Positions 17,032 through 25,696 of a stretch of 38,392 nucleotides of DNA are shown here, one piece after another. The stretch's first letter is position 1; the number at the start of each line of letters is the position of its first letter. The stretch spans positions 1-38,392 of the forward strand of contig CAJFQQ010000021.1 of assembly GCA_904419145.1 (NCBI GenBank). The letters are read 5' to 3'. The notes below the pieces were generated by a model, which was given only the letters and a program-made list of their open reading frames with translations, searched no databases and was not told where the DNA came from. A program made the position numbers and the translations under genes. The DNA is from an uncultured Oscillospiraceae bacterium. Lineage in GTDB: Bacteria > Bacillota > Clostridia > Oscillospirales > Oscillospiraceae.

Positions 17032-17661
17032 ATGGAAAATACATTTCGTAGCGCAATTTTTGGCGGATTCAACCGCCAGGATGTGATGGAATATATCAGC
17101 CGGATGGCTAGCGATCACAAGGAAAGTCTGGAAAAATTTGAGCAGGAAAATGCTGACTTGCGTACCCAGCTTGAGGGGAAGTCCGAGTTGGAGAGAGCGC
17201 TGGAGGATTTGCGCAGGGATTATGAAAATACTGCCCAGGAGCTGGCAGAAGAGAAAATCGCCAAGGAGCAGTACCGCAGGCAGCTGGAAGAGAGCACTGC
17301 GCAGGTGAAGCAGATGGCGGAGTTCCAGCGGGAGGCGGAGGAGTACAGTGGTGTGAAGGAGCATATTGCTGACATTGAGCTGGAGGCCCGGCGCCGTGCA
17401 GACGATGTGCTGGCTGAGGCCAAGTCACAGGCAGATGCCTTGCTGGTGGAGAGCGAACAGAAGGTAAAGGAGCTCCGCCGCTCCACGGCAGAGGAGCTGC
17501 GGGAGCTCTATGACCAATACCAGCGCCTGACCGGGGCATTTCAGACTGCGGCGACCCATGTGACCGAGGAGTTGCGGCGGATGGATGTAGCTGTAGGGCA
17601 GCTGCCCCTGTCCTTTGACAAGACGCGGTCCAAGCTGGAAAAGCTCAAGGAGCAGCTGTAA
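17032..17661 (+). CDS. DivIVA-domain coiled-coil protein
   Basis: A 209-residue protein with an N-terminal DivIVA-like membrane/pole-binding motif (FRSAIFGGFNRQDVMEYISRM, about 5-25) followed by a long coiled coil (about 28-165) rich in Glu, Gln, Arg and Leu. The C-terminal third continues as helix with ATHVTEELRRMDVAVGQL. DivIVA-like proteins mark curved membranes and recruit division, sporulation or cell-wall factors. The ATG at 17032 has a poor Shine-Dalgarno site (GGGTATGGG region). It is a single-gene unit with its own promoter and terminator. Confidence 0.78.
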   Translation: MENTFRSAIFGGFNRQDVMEYISRMASDHKESLEKFEQENADLRTQLEGKSELERALEDLRRDYENTAQELAEEKIAKEQYRRQLEESTAQVKQMAEFQREAEEYSGVKEHIADIELEARRRADDVLAEAKSQADALLVESEQKVKELRRSTAEELRELYDQYQRLTGAFQTAATHVTEELRRMDVAVGQLPLSFDKTRSKLEKLKEQL

Positions 17662-17713
17662 AAAGGGGCCGAACGGCCTGGCGCAGGCATGTGGTCCGAG
17701 TCATAAAAAAGAA

Positions 17714-17749
17714 AAAAGAGGCGCGCGGAAATTTCCGCGCGCCTCTTTT
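17714..17749. terminator. Bidirectional palindromic terminator
   Basis: A 36-bp perfect palindrome centred between 17731 and 17732, with GAGGCGCGCGG on the left and its complement on the right, flanked by AAAA and TTTT. It lies between convergent genes and can stop both the DivIVA-domain gene and pepD. Confidence 0.92.
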
Positions 17750-17757
17750 CCTCTGCT

Positions 17758-19209
17758 TTACAGGGCTTTCAGGACCTCCAACAGGTAGGCCCAGGTCCGC
17801 TGTACCGACGCGATGGGCAGATGCTCCCGGGGCGTATGGATCTCCAGAATATCCGGACCGAAGGAGACGCAATCCAAGCCGGGCAGTTTATTGCTGAACA
17901 GGCCGCACTCCAGCCCTGCGTGGATTGCTTCCACAACAGGCGGTTTTCCATACTGCTGTGTGTAGATTTCTACCATGGTGTCCCGCAGGGGGGAGTCCTT
18001 CCGATACTCCCAGGCGGGATATTCACCCCGGCAGGAGAAATCCGCCCCGTATTGCCGTGCAATCTCTGCCAGCTGTGCGCGCATACGATCCTTTTCGCTG
18101 TTGACGCTGCTGCGCAGGGAGACAGTGAGACGCAGGCAGTCCGGCTCTACAGAGAGGACGCCCAAATTCATAGAGCTCTCCACCAAGCCGGGGATATCCT
18201 TGGACATGGCTTGAACTCCATTGGGTACGGCGGCGATCAGATCTGTGATTTTCTTGCTGTCCTCCACAGTGAAAGCGGTACCGCAGACCTCTCCGCCGTC
18301 GTGGTAGATGAGGGTGCAGTTCGGATCTGTCTGGGCGTATTGCGCCTTTACCTGGGTCCACCAAGCCTCCACATCAGCCCGGGCTGCCTCGCGCTGGTCT
18401 GCGGGAAGCAGGAACGATGCACAGCTGTGGGCGGGAATGGCATTGTCCTGCTTGCCGCCCTCCAGAGATTGTAGCTGTAAAGTATATTTGCTGGACAGTT
18501 GCTGTAAAATCTGGCCAATCAATACATTGGTATTGCCGCGGCCCAAATGAATGTCGGATCCGGAATGGCCGCCGGAGAACCCTTTGAGCGTGAGGCTACA
18601 GCAAATACCGCAGCCATGTCCAGCGGTTACAGGGAGAACAGTATCGCTGCGCAGCCCGCCAGCGCAGGAAACCGTGAGAATCCCTTCCTCCTCAGAGTCC
18701 ATGTTGAGGAACAGCCGCCCCTTCAAAGGGCTGCAGTCCAAAGCCGCGGCGCCCAGCAGCCCAACCTCCTCATCTACAGTGAATACTGCCTCCAGAGGAG
18801 GATGGGGGATGGAAGGGTCGTCCAGCACAGCCAGGGCATATGCGACAGCAATACCGTCGTCGCCGCCCAGGGTGGTGCCGGTAGCGGAAACATAGCCATC
18901 CTTGACCTGCAGACACAGGGGTTGCGTAGAAAAGTCAAACGCCACATCCGGTTCCTTGGCGCAGACCATATCCATGTGTCCTTGGAGGATGACCGTTGGA
19001 TGGTCCTCGTAGCCGGGGGTGCCGTCCTGAAGAATAATTACATTGTTGCTGTTGTCCTGAATATAACGAAGCCCACGCTCTTTGGCAAAGCTAACGCAGT
19101 AATCGCTGATGGCCTTGGTGTTGCCGGAGCCGTGGGGGATCCGACACAGATCCTCAAAAAAGTGAAATACCTTATGGGGCTCCAGCCCCTCCAATACACG
19201 CTTTTCCAT
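17758..19209 (-). CDS. pepD: Aminoacyl-histidine dipeptidase
   Basis: A 483-residue M20 family metallopeptidase (Xaa-His dipeptidase, PepD/carnosinase-like), cytoplasmic, that releases amino acids from dipeptides. Di-zinc residues are visible: His78 and Asp80 (LQGHMDMV), the bridging Asp117 (TLGGDDGIA) and Glu147-Glu148 (TVDEEVGLLG). The lid/dimerisation domain with GGHSGSDIHLGRGN is in the middle of the protein. The ATG at 19209 follows GGAGG by nine bases; an upstream start at 19230 would include the RBS. It is 24 bases after asnA and is the last gene of the gltX operon. Confidence 0.93.
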   Translation of the reverse strand: MEKRVLEGLEPHKVFHFFEDLCRIPHGSGNTKAISDYCVSFAKERGLRYIQDNSNNVIILQDGTPGYEDHPTVILQGHMDMVCAKEPDVAFDFSTQPLCLQVKDGYVSATGTTLGGDDGIAVAYALAVLDDPSIPHPPLEAVFTVDEEVGLLGAAALDCSPLKGRLFLNMDSEEEGILTVSCAGGLRSDTVLPVTAGHGCGICCSLTLKGFSGGHSGSDIHLGRGNTNVLIGQILQQLSSKYTLQLQSLEGGKQDNAIPAHSCASFLLPADQREAARADVEAWWTQVKAQYAQTDPNCTLIYHDGGEVCGTAFTVEDSKKITDLIAAVPNGVQAMSKDIPGLVESSMNLGVLSVEPDCLRLTVSLRSSVNSEKDRMRAQLAEIARQYGADFSCRGEYPAWEYRKDSPLRDTMVEIYTQQYGKPPVVEAIHAGLECGLFSNKLPGLDCVSFGPDILEIHTPREHLPIASVQRTWAYLLEVLKAL

Positions 19210-19233
19210 TTTTACATTCCTCCGTTCCAACCT

Positions 19234-20244
19234 TTATAATAAATGGATGCCAGCCTTTTGGCAAGTCTCCACAGTGGCCTGGTCCCACAAGCTTACCTGG
19301 ACTTCTCCGATGTGGGCCGCGCCGATCATCAGCATGCACAGGCGGCTCTGCCCGATGCCGCCGCCCATAGTCTGGGGAAGCTCTCCATTCAGCAGCATCC
19401 TGTGGAAGGGGAGGCTGCGGCGGTCATCCTTGCCGGCCAGGGTCAGCTGACGGTCCAGAGCTGCCGGGTCCACCCGGATGCCCATAGAGGAGATCTCAAA
19501 GGCCCGGCCCAGCACGTCGTTCCACATGAGAATGTCGCCGTTGAGGGTCCAGTCGTCGTAGTCCGGCGCGCGGCCGTCGTGGGGCTTGCCGGATCTCAGA
19601 TTGCCGCCGATCTGCATGAGGAACACCGTGTGGTGCTCCCGGCAGAACGCAGTCTCCCGCTGGCTGGGGGTGAGATCCGGGTACAGGTCCTCCAGCTCCT
19701 GGGTGGTGATGAAGGTGACCTCCCGCTCCAGCTTCACATGCAGCTGGGGAAAGGCACGGCGCAGGGCGTCGCAGGTATCGCACACCGCGCCCACGATGGA
19801 GCGGACGGTCTGCTTGAGGTAGTCCACCGTCCGATCCTCGGCGTTGATGACCTTCTCCCAGTCCCACTGATCCACATAGACGGAGTGGATGTTGTCCAGC
19901 TGCTCGTCCCGGCGGATGGCGTTCATATCGGTATAGAGGCCGTTGCCGGGGAAGAACTCATAGCGCTTGAGCGCCAGGCGTTTCCACTTGGCCAGGGAGT
20001 GGACCACCACGCCGGTGCAGCTGTCTGCCGCCGGGATATCAAAGGAGACGGCGCGCTCATAGCCGTTCAGGTCGTCGTTGAGACCGGTGTCGGCCCGGAC
20101 AAAGAGGGGGGCGGACACCCGGCGCAGATTCAGGGCACGCTTCAGGTTGTCCTGAAAATTGCCCTTGATGAATTCGATGGCGCACTGCATGTCATAGACG
20201 GAAAGCGGGGGGCGATACCCCTCGGGAATGATACAGGTGCTCAT
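19234..20244 (-). CDS. asnA: Aspartate-ammonia ligase
   Basis: A 336-residue class II synthetase-like enzyme that makes asparagine from aspartate, ammonia and ATP. The sequence matches AsnA end to end: QCAIEFIKGNFQDNLKRALNL near the start, RVSAPLFVRADTGLNDDLNG, HSVYVDQWDWEKVI and the C-terminal QTMGGGIGQSRLCMLMIG motif that binds ATP. The family fold is that of AspRS/AsnRS. AAGGAGG lies upstream of the ATG. It follows the SpoIIM-superfamily gene by 46 bases without a visible terminator. Use of ammonia fits an anaerobe living in nitrogen-rich gut contents. Confidence 0.97.
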   Translation of the reverse strand: MSTCIIPEGYRPPLSVYDMQCAIEFIKGNFQDNLKRALNLRRVSAPLFVRADTGLNDDLNGYERAVSFDIPAADSCTGVVVHSLAKWKRLALKRYEFFPGNGLYTDMNAIRRDEQLDNIHSVYVDQWDWEKVINAEDRTVDYLKQTVRSIVGAVCDTCDALRRAFPQLHVKLEREVTFITTQELEDLYPDLTPSQRETAFCREHHTVFLMQIGGNLRSGKPHDGRAPDYDDWTLNGDILMWNDVLGRAFEISSMGIRVDPAALDRQLTLAGKDDRRSLPFHRMLLNGELPQTMGGGIGQSRLCMLMIGAAHIGEVQVSLWDQATVETCQKAGIHLL

Positions 20245-20290
20245 AGGAAACCTCCTTGGAGTAGTGATGATGTCAGAAAATCAAGCCGGC

Positions 20291-20917
20291 CTATCCTGCC
20301 ACCGTAGTGATCACCAGCGGCGTGATATAGGCCTCCACAACAGCCGCACAGAGCAGCAACGGAAAGACCACCAGCAGGAGCGTACGCAGCGTGTCGCTGG
20401 CCAGTTCCTTCATGGGCGGCGTATTGGGCGTGTGCAGGAGCTTCTTCACCAGTGTCAGGCAGAGGATAAAGCCCATGGCGGCCGCAATCACCAGAGCCGG
20501 CAGCTCGAAGATCCCGTGGGGGAGGATACCGGCAAAGAATACCAACATGGGGATGCCGTTGATGTGGTAATAGGCCCCCATAACGCCGACAAGATACGCG
20601 TTGCTGAACAGGATGAGGACCGGCAGGAACAGGAAGGGGATAAAGCCGTACACCACGCACAGCAGAATCGCCATCCAGTTGTTCAGCAGCAGGTCGATCA
20701 GGGAGAGGGTGCCGGTTTCGCTGATGACCCCCGAGTCCAGCATGGCGGAGAGGAAATACTCCACCACGGCGTTGGTGACGTCCGGATTGGCGGCGCACAT
20801 GAAATAACCCAGCAGTCCGGAGACGACCAGCACCACCGCCATGATCAGCGTGGTTTTGCGCAGACGCTCCCGCCAGAACTGCCCGATGCAGGCGTAATGA
20901 TACCGCAGCGTCTCCAT
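20291..20917 (-). CDS. SpoIIM-superfamily (DUF95) membrane protein
   Basis: A 208-residue polytopic membrane protein of the SpoIIM/DUF95 superfamily, with about five helices and the family signature FFAGILPHGIFELPALVIAAAMGF (residues about 128-151). This motif is typical of the stage II sporulation M-related proteins found beside gltX or other genes outside the spore operon. The ATG overlaps the gltX stop codon by one base (TGATG), so translation is coupled. It is a different protein from the spoIIM-like gene at 4940. Whether it acts in sporulation is unknown. Confidence 0.85.
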   Translation of the reverse strand: METLRYHYACIGQFWRERLRKTTLIMAVVLVVSGLLGYFMCAANPDVTNAVVEYFLSAMLDSGVISETGTLSLIDLLLNNWMAILLCVVYGFIPFLFLPVLILFSNAYLVGVMGAYYHINGIPMLVFFAGILPHGIFELPALVIAAAMGFILCLTLVKKLLHTPNTPPMKELASDTLRTLLLVVFPLLLCAAVVEAYITPLVITTVAG

Positions 20918-22404
20918 CAGCTCAGCTTCTCCAGGCCGAGACGCAGCCGCCGCAGGGTCTCCTCACGGCCCAGAATGTGGCAGACCTCCACCGCGCCGCC
21001 AGGAGTCACGGACTTGCCGGCGGCGGCAATACGCACCGGCCACATGAGGGTGGCGTTCTTCACGCCCAGCTGCTCCGCCAGCGCGATGAGCCCATCGTGG
21101 ATGGCGTCTGTGGTCCAGGCGTCCAGCCCCTCCAGCATGGGGATGGCGGCCTCCAGCATGGATTTTGATACCTCGGGGTTGGTCTTGGATTTTTTATTGG
21201 TAAAGAGCTCCGCGTCGTAGTCGGGAAGGGCATCGAAAAAGTCCACCTTCTCCGGAATATCCGTGAGCTTCTCGCAACGGGCCTGGAGCAGGGCGGCGAT
21301 CTCCGCCGTGTCCAGAGCGGGGTTCTTCACGCTCTGACGGATATAGGGCTCCGCCACGGCGTGGAATGCCTCCGGCGTCATGGCGCGGAGATACAGGGCG
21401 TTGAAATGGGTCAGCTTTTCGATGTCGAAGATGGCCGGGGACTTGGAGATGCCGGAGAGGTCAAAGGCGTCCACCAGCTCGCTGAGGCTGAACACCTCCT
21501 GCTCCGCCTGATCGCCTTTGGGGCTCCAGCCCAGCAGGGCCACATAGTTGAGGATGGCCTGGGTGAGGAAGCCCTGATCCCGCAGATCCTCATAGGAGGG
21601 ATCCCCGTGGCGCTTGGACATCTTGTTGTGCTGGTCCCGCATCACCGGCGAGCAGTGGACGTAGGTGGGCACCTCCCAGCCGAATCCCTCGTACAGCAGG
21701 TTGTACTTGGGAGCGGAGCTGAGATACTCGCTGCCCCGGACCACGTGGGTAATGCCCATCAGGTGGTCGTCGATAACGTTGGCAAAGTTATAGGTGGGCA
21801 GGCCGTCCCGCTTGAGGAGGACCTGGTCGTCCAGCGTGTCGTTTTCCACGGTGATGGCGCCGAAGATGGCGTCATGGAAGGTGGTGGTGCCGCCGTGGGG
21901 GATCTTCTGCCGGATGACATAGGGCTCGCCGGCGTCCACCCGGGCCTGGGCCTCGGCGGGGTCCAGAGCGCGGCAGGGGTCGTCGCCCCGGTTGAACTCG
22001 CCGCTGTCCTCCTCGCTCTCCGCCTTCTCACAGAAGCAGTAGTAGGCATGGCCCCGCTCCACCAGGAGCCTTGCGTATTTGCCGTAGGTATCCCGGCGCT
22101 CTGACTGGATATAGGGGGCCACGGGACCGCCGATATCCGGGCCCTCATCGTGGTCCAGGCCGCACTCGGCCAGGGTGCGGTAGATCACATCCGTGGCGCC
22201 CTCCACCAGACGGCCCTGGTCGGTATCCTCAATGCGCAGGATAAAGGTGCCCTGGTTGTGCCGGGCGATGAGCCAGGTGTACAGGGCAGTGCGCAGATTG
22301 CCCACATGCATGTAGCCGGTGGGGGAGGGGGCGAAGCGGGTGCGCACCTTCCCGTGGGGGATCTTCGCCTCCATGTCTTGGAAATATGTCATATCAAGGG
22401 ACAT
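20917..22404 (-). CDS. gltX: Glutamate-tRNA ligase
   Basis: A 495-residue class I synthetase that charges tRNA-Glu (and in many Firmicutes also tRNA-Gln, which an amidotransferase then corrects). The HIGH-like motif is HVGN (33-36) in APSPTGYMHVGNLRTAL, and the KMSKR loop is at 261-265 (NKMSKRHGD). CYCFCEK-type cysteines near 123-125 mark the usual zinc-like insertion. The ATG at 22404 follows GGAGGAAACATCT. First gene of a minus-strand operon gltX, SpoIIM-like, asnA, pepD. Confidence 0.96.
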   Translation of the reverse strand: MSLDMTYFQDMEAKIPHGKVRTRFAPSPTGYMHVGNLRTALYTWLIARHNQGTFILRIEDTDQGRLVEGATDVIYRTLAECGLDHDEGPDIGGPVAPYIQSERRDTYGKYARLLVERGHAYYCFCEKAESEEDSGEFNRGDDPCRALDPAEAQARVDAGEPYVIRQKIPHGGTTTFHDAIFGAITVENDTLDDQVLLKRDGLPTYNFANVIDDHLMGITHVVRGSEYLSSAPKYNLLYEGFGWEVPTYVHCSPVMRDQHNKMSKRHGDPSYEDLRDQGFLTQAILNYVALLGWSPKGDQAEQEVFSLSELVDAFDLSGISKSPAIFDIEKLTHFNALYLRAMTPEAFHAVAEPYIRQSVKNPALDTAEIAALLQARCEKLTDIPEKVDFFDALPDYDAELFTNKKSKTNPEVSKSMLEAAIPMLEGLDAWTTDAIHDGLIALAEQLGVKNATLMWPVRIAAAGKSVTPGGAVEVCHILGREETLRRLRLGLEKLS

Positions 22405-22424
22405 AGATGTTTCCTCCGTTGCAG

Positions 22425-22483
22425 ACCGGCTATGGGCCGGTAAAAGTCCCAAACATTATATACCAAAAGTCCTGCCTGCGCAA
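22425..22483 (-). promoter_or_regulatory. gltX promoter and leader hairpin
   Basis: On the minus strand TTGCGC (22478-22483) and TATAAT (22455-22460) are separated by 17 bases. The leader then has a small hairpin (ACCGGC and GCCGGT, 22426-22442) before the RBS. No T-box motif is seen. Confidence 0.7.
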
Positions 22484-22543
22484 GGGTGACCGCCTCTTTC
22501 CCGGGAAAATCGGGGAAAGTGCGGAAATGTCCGTCTGCGTTGC

Positions 22544-22572
22544 TTGCCCTTTGGGGAAGATTCCGGTACAGT
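22544..22572 (+). promoter_or_regulatory. Promoter of the membrane-anchored XRE gene
   Basis: TTGCCC (22544-22549) and TACAGT (22567-22572) with a 17-base spacer, about 30 bases before the start codon and divergent from the gltX promoter. Confidence 0.5.
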
Positions 22573-22606
22573 ATAGACGAAATCCACAGACGCAAGGAGG
22601 ATGCTT

Positions 22607-23053
22607 ATGCTGCAAGACAACATCAGATCACTGCGAAAAGCCAGGGGCCTCTCCCAGGAGGAGGTAGCCCAGCGGCTCCACATCACCCGGCAGACCCTGT
22701 CGAAGTGGGAGAACGGCCTCTCTGTGCCGGATGCCCAGCTCCTGCTCAAACTGGCGGAGATCCTGGAAGTATCGGTTGCCCAGCTGCTGGAGGGCTCCAC
22801 GGAGACGAATGAGGAGGAGCAGGACACGGTAGCGGAGCAGTTGGAGCGGCTGAACCTGCTGCTGGCGGAGCGAAACCGCCGCAGCCGCCGGATCTGGCGG
22901 ATCGTAGCCGGCGTGCTGATCGGCGCGGCGGTGGTGACGATGCTCCTTCTGCTGCTCTCCGTCATCGCCTTTCGCAGCTTTACCACCGATTCCACGGTCA
23001 GCGGGGGAGAGGAAGTGGTAGTTGCCGGGGACGATCTGCCATCCTATGAATAA
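22607..23053 (+). CDS. Membrane-anchored XRE family regulator
   Basis: A 148-residue protein: an N-terminal Cro/C1 helix-turn-helix (about 3-60, LRKARGLSQEEVAQRLHITRQTLSKWENG), a charged linker (about 66-95), one transmembrane helix (about 99-122) and a short extracytoplasmic tail ending in DDLPSYE. This layout is frequent in Firmicutes and suggests a regulator tied to an envelope signal; targets are unknown. The ATG at 22607 is preferred to 22601 because AAGGAGG lies six bases before it. It is divergent from gltX. Confidence 0.85.
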   Translation: MLQDNIRSLRKARGLSQEEVAQRLHITRQTLSKWENGLSVPDAQLLLKLAEILEVSVAQLLEGSTETNEEEQDTVAEQLERLNLLLAERNRRSRRIWRIVAGVLIGAAVVTMLLLLLSVIAFRSFTTDSTVSGGEEVVVAGDDLPSYE

Positions 23054-23073
23054 GTTGTTATAATATGATGGAT

Positions 23074-23106
23074 AAAAGCGGCAGCGGGACATCCGCTGCC
23101 GCTTTT
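23074..23106. terminator. Bidirectional terminator
   Basis: AAAAGCGGCAGCGG (23074-23087) pairs with CCGCTGCCGCTTTT (23093-23106) around a five-base loop. It ends the XRE gene on the plus strand and the GIY-YIG gene on the minus strand, overlapping the latter's stop codon. Confidence 0.92.
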
Positions 23107-23368
23107 ACTCCGGAAGGGCCCTGTCCCAGGATGCGGCCAGAGCCTCCTTCTCCGCCCGAGAGAGCTGCTTGATGGCCCACTCCCGTTTTGACGCGGCGGA
23201 ACGGTCCGGCTGTGCTTCCCAGTAGACCACCTCCAGCGGCCCCCGGCCCCGGGTATACCTGGCGCCCTTTCCGGAGCGGTGGGCCGCCAGGCGGCGGGGC
23301 AGGTCGTCGGTGATGCCGGTGTACAGCGTCCCGTCGCCACAGCGGAGCAGATAGACGCCCCATGCCAT
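23105..23368 (-). CDS. GIY-YIG nuclease-domain protein
   Basis: An 87-residue protein consisting of one GIY-YIG domain, of the UPF0213/YhbQ type. The motifs are GVYLLRC (4-10), YTGITDDLPRRLAAH (with the catalytic-type Arg) and the later GPLEVVYWE with a Glu. Many small GIY-YIG proteins of this type cut or bind branched or damaged DNA in vitro, but their cell role is not settled. AAGGGGGC lies before the ATG. It is a single gene facing the XRE gene. Confidence 0.9.
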   Translation of the reverse strand: MAWGVYLLRCGDGTLYTGITDDLPRRLAAHRSGKGARYTRGRGPLEVVYWEAQPDRSAASKREWAIKQLSRAEKEALAASWDRALPE

Positions 23369-23419
23369 TGCAATGCCCCCTTATCTCCCATCTTGCCGCA
23401 ACATTATCATAACATAAGG

Positions 23420-23448
23420 TTGCACTTTTGCAAGGAGCATGGTACAAT
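23420..23448 (+). promoter_or_regulatory. trpS operon promoter
   Basis: TTGCAC (23420-23425) and TACAAT (23443-23448) are 17 bases apart. The short leader contains only a small CCCGC/GCGGG hairpin (23468-23483); there is no tryptophan T-box. Confidence 0.75.
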
Positions 23449-23515
23449 AAGCTGATTTCTTATGTAACCCGCCATGATGCGGGATTCCGATAGAGAAAAA
23501 GGAGCAAGGCAAGAA

Positions 23516-24514
23516 ATGGACGAAAAGAAGGTAATGCTCTCCGGCATCCAGCCCAGCGGAGATCTGCACCTGGGGAATTACCTGGGGGCGATCAAGAATT
23601 GGGCGGCCCGGGCCGAGGAATTTGAGTGCTATTATTTTATGGCGGATATGCACACCATCACTGTGCGGCAAAACCCGGCGGATCTGCGCCGACGGACCCT
23701 GGAGCAGCTGGCCCAGTATATCGCCTGCGGCCTGGACCCGGAGAAGAACACGCTGTTCATTCAGTCCCATGTGCCGGCCCACGCGGAGCTGGGGTGGGTA
23801 CTGAACTGCTACACCATGTTTGGGGAGCTCAGCCGCATGACCCAGTTCAAGGACAAGTCCGCCAAGCACAAGGACAATATCAACGGCGGCCTGTTCACCT
23901 ATCCGGCCCTGATGGCGGCGGATATCCTGCTCTACCAGCCGGATTTCGTCCCCGTGGGGGAGGATCAGAAGCAGCACTGCGAGCTGACGCGGGACGTGGC
24001 ACAGCGCTTCAACCATATCTACGGAGACGTGTTCAAAATTCCCGAGCCCTACATCCCCAAGGCCGGCGCCCGGGTGATGGGGCTGACGACCCCGGATACC
24101 AAGATGAGCAAGTCCATCCCCGAGGGGTGCGTGTTCCTCATGGAGAAGCCCGAGGACATCCAGCGCAAATTCAAGCGGGCTATCACCGACAGCGACACAG
24201 AGCGCTGCGTCCGCTTTGACCCGGCAAACAAGCCCGGCGTGGCAAATCTCATGAACATCTATTCCGCCGTCACCGGAAAGACCATGGAAGAGATCGAGGC
24301 GGAGTTCGACGGCCAGGGCTACGGCAAGTTCAAGCCTGCCGTGGGCGACGCGGTGATCGAGTGCCTGCGGCCCATCCGGGAAGAGGCGACCCGGATCCTC
24401 CAGGACAAGGCGTATCTGGAGAGCGTCTACAAGGCCGGGGCGGAGAAGGCGTCCTATGTGGCGAATAAGACTCTTCGGAAAGTTTACAAAAAGATTGGCT
24501 TTGTGGCGAGATAA
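23516..24514 (+). CDS. trpS: Tryptophan-tRNA ligase
   Basis: A 332-residue class I synthetase that charges tRNA-Trp, of normal bacterial length. The HIGH-like motif is HLGN (18-21) in SGIQPSGDLHLGNYLGAIKNW, and the KMSKS loop is at 196-200. The middle has MAADILLYQPDFVPVGEDQKQH, which binds tryptophan. The start at 23516 has AGGAG about 11 bases upstream; an earlier ATG at 23474 in frame lacks a better site and would add 14 non-family residues. tagO follows after 15 bases. Confidence 0.95.
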   Translation: MDEKKVMLSGIQPSGDLHLGNYLGAIKNWAARAEEFECYYFMADMHTITVRQNPADLRRRTLEQLAQYIACGLDPEKNTLFIQSHVPAHAELGWVLNCYTMFGELSRMTQFKDKSAKHKDNINGGLFTYPALMAADILLYQPDFVPVGEDQKQHCELTRDVAQRFNHIYGDVFKIPEPYIPKAGARVMGLTTPDTKMSKSIPEGCVFLMEKPEDIQRKFKRAITDSDTERCVRFDPANKPGVANLMNIYSAVTGKTMEEIEAEFDGQGYGKFKPAVGDAVIECLRPIREEATRILQDKAYLESVYKAGAEKASYVANKTLRKVYKKIGFVAR

Positions 24515-24529
24515 AGGCGGCGCAGCGGC

Positions 24530-25696
24530 ATGATAGCGAATGAATTAATTATAGAGGTAATGACAGCGCTGCTGTTGGCGCTGATTGTCAGCTTCCTGGC
24601 AACTCCGCTGGTACGGCGGCTGGCCTTCAAAATCGGTGCGGTGGACGTCCCGCGGGACAGCCGCCGGATGCATGACCACCCCATTCCGCGGCTGGGCGGC
24701 TTGGCAATCTTTTTGGGATTCCTCGTCAGTGTCCTTGCCTATGCGGAGATCGACATAGAGATGCAAGGTATCCTCATCGGAGCGGTCATCATCGTGGTGC
24801 TGGGCATTGCGGACGATATCCACAGCCTTCCAGCCAAGTTCAAGTTTGTGGTGCAGATCATTGCGGCCCTGTGTGCCGCGCTCCACGGTGTTGCTATTGA
24901 GGTCATCAACAACCCCAATATCTTCAGTGACAATGAGTATTGGGTATTAGGGGGATGGGGGATCCCAATTTCTGTGATCTGGATTGTGGCGATCACCAAC
25001 GCGGTCAACTTCATCGACGGGCTGGATGGGCTGGCAGACGGCATCTCAACCATTGGGGCGTTGACCATGCTGATCTTGGCACTGATTCTGGGGGAGCATG
25101 AGATCTCCTTGGTGTGCGGCGCTCTGGTGGGGGCATGTGTGGGGTTTTTGCCCTATAACCTGAACCCTGCCCGTATTTTTATGGGGGATACCGGCTCTAC
25201 CTTCCTGGGTTTTATTCTGGCCTGTGTATCCATCCAGGGACTGTTTAAGTACTATGCGGTCATTTCCTTCCTGGTGCCCTTCATCATCCTGGGCCTGCCC
25301 ATTTTTGATACGGCCAGCGCCATTATCCGTCGCCTGTTGAAAGGACAGAGCCCCATGGTGGCAGACCGCAGCCATATTCATCATAAGTTGATTGATATGG
25401 GGCTGAATCAGAAACAGGCCGTATCTACCTTATATATTGTTTCCGGCGTGCTGGGACTCAGCGCAGTGCTGCTGGCCACCAGCGGCGGCGCCAAGACGGC
25501 CCTGTTTATCCTGGCGTTGGTGATCTGTGCGGTGGTGGCGGTGCGGGCCATCTGGCCCCACCATCCAGAGCAGCGTCCAGCCGGGGAGGGGGATGGTGCG
25601 GCAGCCAGGCCCGGGCAGCCGGAGGAGAAACCGGCGGAAACGGCCCCGGCAGACAAGCCCCAGGAGCCGGAGAAAGAGGAGAGTAACCATGAGTAA
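24530..25696 (+). CDS. tagO: Undecaprenyl-phosphate sugar-1-phosphate transferase (TagO/WecA type)
   Basis: A 388-residue polytopic membrane enzyme of the MraY/WecA family, which links GlcNAc-1-phosphate to undecaprenyl phosphate, the first step of teichoic acid or other cell-wall glycopolymers. It has about ten helices. Family motifs are all present: GIADDIHSLPAK (92-103, with Asp95-Asp96), NAVNFIDGLDGLADG (157-171), ARIFMGDTGS (214-223) and the HIHH of the cytoplasmic loop (282-285). A disordered Pro/Glu/Lys-rich tail (about 341-388) is unusual. The gene overlaps wecB by eight bases. The substrate could also be another UDP-HexNAc. Confidence 0.92.
   Translation: MIANELIIEVMTALLLALIVSFLATPLVRRLAFKIGAVDVPRDSRRMHDHPIPRLGGLAIFLGFLVSVLAYAEIDIEMQGILIGAVIIVVLGIADDIHSLPAKFKFVVQIIAALCAALHGVAIEVINNPNIFSDNEYWVLGGWGIPISVIWIVAITNAVNFIDGLDGLADGISTIGALTMLILALILGEHEISLVCGALVGACVGFLPYNLNPARIFMGDTGSTFLGFILACVSIQGLFKYYAVISFLVPFIILGLPIFDTASAIIRRLLKGQSPMVADRSHIHHKLIDMGLNQKQAVSTLYIVSGVLGLSAVLLATSGGAKTALFILALVICAVVAVRAIWPHHPEQRPAGEGDGAAARPGQPEEKPAETAPADKPQEPEKEESNHE

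Noticed and set aside
23449..23515. Tryptophan T-box before trpS
   Set aside because: The leader is only about 60 bases, and the GGTGGTACCGCG-type T-box sequence is absent.
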